A stretch of DNA of 9,496 bases. Origin: Chitinophagaceae bacterium. GTDB taxonomy: Bacteria > Bacteroidota > Bacteroidia > Chitinophagales > Chitinophagaceae. The stretch is taken from positions 1 through 9,496 of the forward strand of contig JACMLD010000012.1 of the NCBI GenBank assembly GCA_014379785.1. The letters run 5' to 3'. The position numbers and the translations under genes are program-made. Under the pieces are notes generated by a model, which saw only the letters and a list, made by a program, of their open reading frames with translations, was not told the origin of the DNA and did no database searches. This document shows, piece by piece, positions 6,896-9,496 of the stretch (position 1 is the stretch's first letter; every line of letters starts with the position of its first letter).

Positions 6896-7037
6896 ATCAG
6901 GTTTTGAGAGATTCAGGTTCAAGCAGTATATAGAGGTAATAGCTTTTGGAGAAGGATATCCGGAGATCGGTGTGCTAATATAAATATAATTTTGCTCGCA
7001 TGAAAGATGTTGGCGAAAAATACCACAAATCGTGTAT

Positions 7038-7062
7038 AAAAAAACCCCGAAAAAATCGGGGT
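7038..7062 (-). terminator. Rho-independent terminator of the secE-nusG transcript
   Basis: On the minus strand ACCCCGA (7062-7056 as complement) and TCGGGGT form a perfect seven-pair stem with a five-T loop, followed at once by six T (7043-7038). It begins 26 bases after the nusG stop. The plus strand has no T run on its far side, so it works in one direction. It separates nusG from the downstream glycosyltransferase gene. Confidence 0.92.
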
Positions 7063-7088
7063 CAGTATTCTAAGTTTAAACGTTGATC

Positions 7089-7655
7089 TTAAGCCAGCTT
7101 TTCTACCTGCATATAGTTGAGCTCAACAGGCGTGGAGCGACCGAATATTTTCACGGTAACTTTCAGTTTCTTTTTTTCGTCGTTTACATCTTCGATGATA
7201 CCGTTGAAGTCGTTGAAAGGACCTTCGATGATCTTGATGGTTTCTCCCACGATAAATGGTTCGCTCATGCTTACCCCGCCTGCTTCTGCCATTTCATCCA
7301 TTTTACCGAGCATCTTATTTACTTCGGCCTTGCGGAGTGCGATGGGATTTTCTTTTCCAAGAAAATGAATAACGCTTGTGGTATTTTTGATGGTATCGCG
7401 AAGGTCATCGTTGAGTTTGCCTTCGGATATTTCTATCATTACATAACCCGGATAGTAGTTGCGCTCGCGCATTACTTTCTTACCGTTCTGAACCTTATAC
7501 ACTTTCTCAACAGGAAGAAAAACCTGCTTTACAATGTTGTCCCATCCGCCGCGTTGGATTTCTTTGTCGAGGTATTCCTTGACCTTGCGCTCTTTGCCGC
7601 TTACGACCCTCAGCACAAACCATTTGGTCTCCAGTTGTGTAGTTTGATTTTCCAT
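7089..7655 (-). CDS. nusG: Transcription termination/antitermination factor NusG
   Basis: NusG binds the RNA polymerase clamp, suppresses or shapes pausing, and links polymerase to Rho or the ribosome through S10. The product is 188 residues, close to the usual 180. Residues about 11-120 form the NGN domain (KWFVLRVVSGKERKVKEYL, then VFLPVEKVY at 46-54 and RNYYPGYVMIE at 65-75). After a short linker the KOW domain starts at about 137 (GETIKIIEGPFNDFNGIIED) and ends with GRSTPVELNYMQVEKL (172-187). It starts two bases after the secE stop codon, so the two genes are very probably translationally coupled. A strong terminator follows. The ATG at 7655 gives the expected short acidic N-terminal lead. 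Confidence 0.98.
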   Translation of the reverse strand: MENQTTQLETKWFVLRVVSGKERKVKEYLDKEIQRGGWDNIVKQVFLPVEKVYKVQNGKKVMRERNYYPGYVMIEISEGKLNDDLRDTIKNTTSVIHFLGKENPIALRKAEVNKMLGKMDEMAEAGGVSMSEPFIVGETIKIIEGPFNDFNGIIEDVNDEKKKLKVTVKIFGRSTPVELNYMQVEKLA

Positions 7656-7657
7656 TT

Positions 7658-7849
7658 CTAGAATAGGGAGTAAACGAGTTTTAAAACAGAATTTGAAGCC
7701 AGGTCCATAACGCCAACGAGCAGGGAGATGATAATGGTGGCTACCAGCACGATAAGTGTTGATTGCTGCAACATCGCCCAGGATGGCCAGGTCACTTTCT
7801 CCATCAGCTCCTTGTAGGACTCACTGAAATAACTAGCGATCTTGTTCAT
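7658..7849 (-). CDS. secE: Preprotein translocase subunit SecE
   Basis: SecE is the small essential subunit that clamps SecY in the inner-membrane protein-export channel. The 63-residue product is the short single-spanning form common outside the gamma-proteobacteria. An amphipathic helix carries the signature KELMEKVTWPSW (13-24), followed by one membrane segment at about residues 29-50 (STLIVLVATIIISLLVGVMD). The frame stays open upstream to 7894, but those 15 extra codons lie inside the tRNA-Trp gene, so the ATG at 7849 is the start. Only 15 bases separate it from the tRNA 3' end. The TAG stop is two bases from the nusG ATG. A shared tRNA-secE-nusG transcript is the simplest reading. Confidence 0.95.
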   Translation of the reverse strand: MNKIASYFSESYKELMEKVTWPSWAMLQQSTLIVLVATIIISLLVGVMDLASNSVLKLVYSLF

Positions 7850-7864
7850 TATAATTATTGTTTG

Positions 7865-7935
7865 CACGGGAACAAGGATTCGAACCCTGATCAAAGGTTT
7901 TGGAGACCTCTATTCTACCATTGAACTATTCCCGT
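7865..7935 (-). tRNA. tRNA-Trp (anticodon CCA)
   Basis: A full cloverleaf folds over 71 bases. The acceptor stem is ACGGGAA/TTCCCGT, the D stem GTTC/GAAT and the anticodon stem GAGGT/ACCTT with loop CTCCAAA (anticodon CCA). The variable loop has four bases and the T stem CAGGG/CCTTG carries loop TTCGAAT. The discriminator base is G. The 3' CCA is not encoded (CAA follows), so it must be added after transcription. It lies between tuf and secE, a widely conserved place for this tRNA, 15 bases before the secE start. Confidence 0.97.
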
Positions 7936-7958
7936 ATCGCATAAGAGCTTAAAGTGAA

Positions 7959-7992
7959 CAAAGTACCTGAACCAAACAGCCCAGGTACTTTG
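7959..7992 (-). other. 11-bp perfect hairpin between tuf and tRNA-Trp
   Basis: CAAAGTACCTG (7959-7969) and CAGGTACTTTG (7982-7992) are perfect complements around a 12-base loop. It starts 25 bases after the tuf stop. The minus-strand sequence after it (TTCACTTTAAGC) is not a clean T run, so it is at best a weak terminator. It could instead protect the tuf 3' end or be a processing site separating tuf mRNA from the tRNA-secE-nusG part. Confidence 0.6.
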
Positions 7993-8000
7993 CAAATATA
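7993..8000 (-). promoter_or_regulatory. Candidate -7 box (TATATTTG) before tRNA-Trp
   Basis: TATATTTG on the minus strand matches TAnnTTTG exactly and lies directly next to the tuf-tRNA hairpin. No TTG sits at the proper -33 distance; only a TTA about 22 bases upstream is present. If active it would start transcription near 7986 and drive tRNA-Trp, secE and nusG independently of tuf. Confidence 0.3.
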
Positions 8001-8017
8001 CGTCAGCTTAAGAAAGC

Positions 8018-9205
8018 TTACTTAACTATCTCTGTCACCTGACCGGCGCCCACGGTACGTCCGCCTTCGCGAATAGCGAATTTGAGACCTTTCTCCATGG
8101 CGATTGGCTGGATGAGCCTTACAGTCAGAGAGCAGTTATCACCAGGCATAACCATTTCAGTTCCAGCTGGTAATTCTACCTCTCCTGTTACGTCCGTTGT
8201 ACGGAAGTAGAACTGAGGGCGATATTTCTGGAAGAATGGAGTGTGACGTCCACCTTCTTCTTTGCTCAATACATATACTTCACCTTTGAAATCGGTGTGC
8301 GGGGTGATTGAACCTGGTTTGCAAAGAACCATACCACGGCGGATCTGGGACTTTTCAATACCACGGAGCAACAGACCTGCGTTGTCACCAGCTTCACCTT
8401 CGTCGAGCAACTTGCGGAACATTTCCACACCTGTTACTGTAGAAGTCAGTGGTTTTTCCATCAGACCTACGATTTCGATGCCTTCACCAACTTTCACACG
8501 GCCTCTTTCAATACGACCAGTGGCAACTGTACCACGACCAGTGATTGAGAACACGTCTTCAACGCTCATGAGGAAAGGAAGATCAACCGGGCGCGGAGGC
8601 AGCGGAATGTAGCTGTCAACAGCGTCCATCAGATCATCAACCGCCTTAACCCATTTTTCTTCGCCAGCGAGTGCGCCGGTTGCAGAACCCTGGATAATTG
8701 GAGTGTTGTCACCGTCAAAACCGTAAATGGTAAGCAAATCACGGATTTCCATTTCAACCAGTTCAAGCAATTCGGGGTCATCAACAAGGTCAACCTTGTT
8801 CATGAATACCACGATACGTGGAACACCTACCTGACGTGCAAGAAGAATGTGCTCTTTTGTTTGTGGCATCGGACCATCAGTCGCAGCCACAACAAGGATT
8901 GCACCGTCCATCTGGGCAGCACCTGTAATCATGTTCTTTACGTAGTCAGCGTGACCTGGGCAATCCACGTGAGCGTAGTGACGGCTGAGCGTCTGGTACT
9001 CAACGTGTGCTGTGTTGATGGTAATACCTCTTTCTTTTTCTTCAGGCGCACCATCAATTTCATCATATTTTTTTGCTGTCGCCAATCCTTTCTTAGAAAG
9101 AATTTCAGTAATTGCTGCAGTCAAAGTGGTTTTACCGTGGTCAACGTGACCAATGGTACCAACGTTAACGTGGGGTTTGTCCCTCTTGAAGGTCTCTTTT
9201 GACAT
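8018..9205 (-). CDS. tuf: Elongation factor Tu
   Basis: EF-Tu is the GTPase that carries aminoacyl-tRNA to the ribosomal A site. The product has 395 residues, the normal length. The GTPase domain shows G1 GHVDHGKT (19-26), G2 RGITI (59-63), G3 DCPGH (81-85), G4 NKVD (136-139) and G5 GSA (173-175). Domain 2 begins near PVDLPFLMSVEDVFSITGRG, and domain 3 ends with FAIREGGRTVGAGQVTEIVK. Residues linked to kirromycin resistance in E. coli (the Q of PQTKEH, the A of FAIREGG) are wild type. It starts 119 bases after tRNA-Thr with no clear promoter or Shine-Dalgarno motif between, so it may be cotranscribed with upstream tRNA genes, as is common. The ATG at 9205 gives the usual MSKETFKRDKPHVNVGTIGH start. 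Confidence 0.99.
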   Translation of the reverse strand: MSKETFKRDKPHVNVGTIGHVDHGKTTLTAAITEILSKKGLATAKKYDEIDGAPEEKERGITINTAHVEYQTLSRHYAHVDCPGHADYVKNMITGAAQMDGAILVVAATDGPMPQTKEHILLARQVGVPRIVVFMNKVDLVDDPELLELVEMEIRDLLTIYGFDGDNTPIIQGSATGALAGEEKWVKAVDDLMDAVDSYIPLPPRPVDLPFLMSVEDVFSITGRGTVATGRIERGRVKVGEGIEIVGLMEKPLTSTVTGVEMFRKLLDEGEAGDNAGLLLRGIEKSQIRRGMVLCKPGSITPHTDFKGEVYVLSKEEGGRHTPFFQKYRPQFYFRTTDVTGEVELPAGTEMVMPGDNCSLTVRLIQPIAMEKGLKFAIREGGRTVGAGQVTEIVK

Positions 9206-9324
9206 CGTTATCGGTTTTAAAAGTGTGTTTTTACAATTTTTATTTCATATCCATCCTGCATCTTCCATATAATACCGTAAGGTAGTAATAAATAACTGCG
9301 TAAAGTCCGCCCTTTCTGTTCGTG

Positions 9325-9396
9325 AGCCGTTAGTGAGAATCGAACTCACGACCTCTTCCCTACCAAGGAAGTGCTCTACCCCTGAGCTACAACGGC
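9325..9396 (-). tRNA. tRNA-Thr (anticodon GGT)
   Basis: A complete 72-base cloverleaf is present. The acceptor stem is GCCGTTG/TAACGGC, the D stem GCTC/GAGC and the anticodon stem CTTCC/GGAAG with loop TTGGTAG (anticodon GGT). The variable loop is AGGTC and the T stem GTGAG/CTCAC carries loop TTCGATT. The discriminator is T and no CCA is encoded (CAC follows). It sits ahead of tuf, where many bacteria have a cluster of Tyr, Gly and Thr tRNAs. Any others would be beyond the right edge. Confidence 0.97.
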
Positions 9397-9413
9397 TTTT
9401 TTAAGGTCATTGA

Positions 9414-9481
9414 AGTCAGTGGGTCAAACAAGTCAAAAGAAAAGCCTTATTGACCTTCTGACTAATTTGACTTTTTTGACT
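9414..9481. repeat. GTCAAA-rich imperfect inverted repeat at the right edge
   Basis: The left arm (9414-9435, AGTCA, GTCAAA, AGTCA) is matched by a right arm at 9459-9481 (TGACT, TTTGAC, TGACT), with spacers of 2 and 4 bases versus 2 and 5, around a 23-base loop. It resembles the motif of the rplL-rpoB hairpin (AAAGTCAAAAGTG). It lies upstream of tRNA-Thr with no open frame. It may belong to a dispersed intergenic repeat family or be the 3' hairpin of a gene beyond the edge. Confidence 0.5.
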
Positions 9482-9496
9482 CATTTCCAGTCTGAG

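Noticed and set aside
6896..6922. A TTG start adding nine residues to the glycosyltransferase
   Set aside because: The ATG at 6895 yields the typical family N-terminus; no start signal favours the TTG, though it cannot be fully excluded.
7083..7661. A 192-codon plus-strand frame opposite nusG
   Set aside because: It spans nusG almost exactly in reverse; composition is Phe/Tyr/His-rich and no domain is visible.
7850..7894. A 15-residue N-terminal extension of SecE
   Set aside because: Those codons fall mostly inside the tRNA-Trp gene; the ATG at 7849 gives a standard SecE.
1..9496. CRISPR arrays, insertion sequences, phage or defence genes
   Set aside because: No regularly spaced repeats, transposase, integrase or terminal repeats were seen; apart from short gaps the DNA is filled by recognised genes.

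Overview
The window is a core housekeeping block, read almost entirely from the minus strand. It looks like a member of the Bacteroidota, perhaps a Chitinophagaceae relative. The basis is the protein sequences (RpoB rifampicin region with LDQTN and LSRERAGFEVRDVHYSHYG; L11 ending in APWEN), promoter-like TAnnTTTG boxes in the gaps, and the lack of Shine-Dalgarno motifs before the genes. The family-level placement is an inference.

In transcription order (high to low coordinates) the layout is: tRNA-Thr(GGT) – tuf (EF-Tu) – tRNA-Trp(CCA) – secE – nusG – strong intrinsic terminator – a GT14-type glycosyltransferase – promoter – rplK (L11) – rplA (L1) – rplJ (L10) – rplL (L7/L12) – attenuator-like hairpin and possible promoter – rpoB, whose C-terminus runs off the left edge. 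Apart from the glycosyltransferase this is the classic bacterial tuf/secE/nusG/rplKAJL/rpoBC order. The genes supply aminoacyl-tRNA delivery (EF-Tu), the essential small subunit of the protein-export channel (SecE), elongation/termination control (NusG), the ribosomal L1 stalk and L11/L10/L12 GTPase-recruiting stalk, and the RNA polymerase beta subunit.

The one accessory gene is the glycosyltransferase between nusG and rplK. A terminator lies upstream of it and a well-formed rplK promoter downstream, so it appears to be a separate transcription unit splitting an otherwise contiguous cluster. The 142 bases between its preferred start and nusG hold only that terminator and no convincing promoter.

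The rest of the interest is in the gaps. These hold a 13-bp perfect inverted repeat with a T-rich 3' side between rplL and rpoB, a related GTCAAA-rich imperfect inverted repeat at the right edge, and an 11-bp perfect hairpin between tuf and tRNA-Trp abutting a TATATTTG box. There is also a dyad whose loop contains the -33 TTG of the rplK promoter, a 16-bp palindrome just before the rpoB start, and small hairpins before rplJ and rplL. L10 carries an unusually long Ala-rich acidic tail. I see no CRISPR array, insertion sequence, phage gene or defence system, and no credible plus-strand gene. This is mostly an ordinary region and I do not claim a novel system in it.
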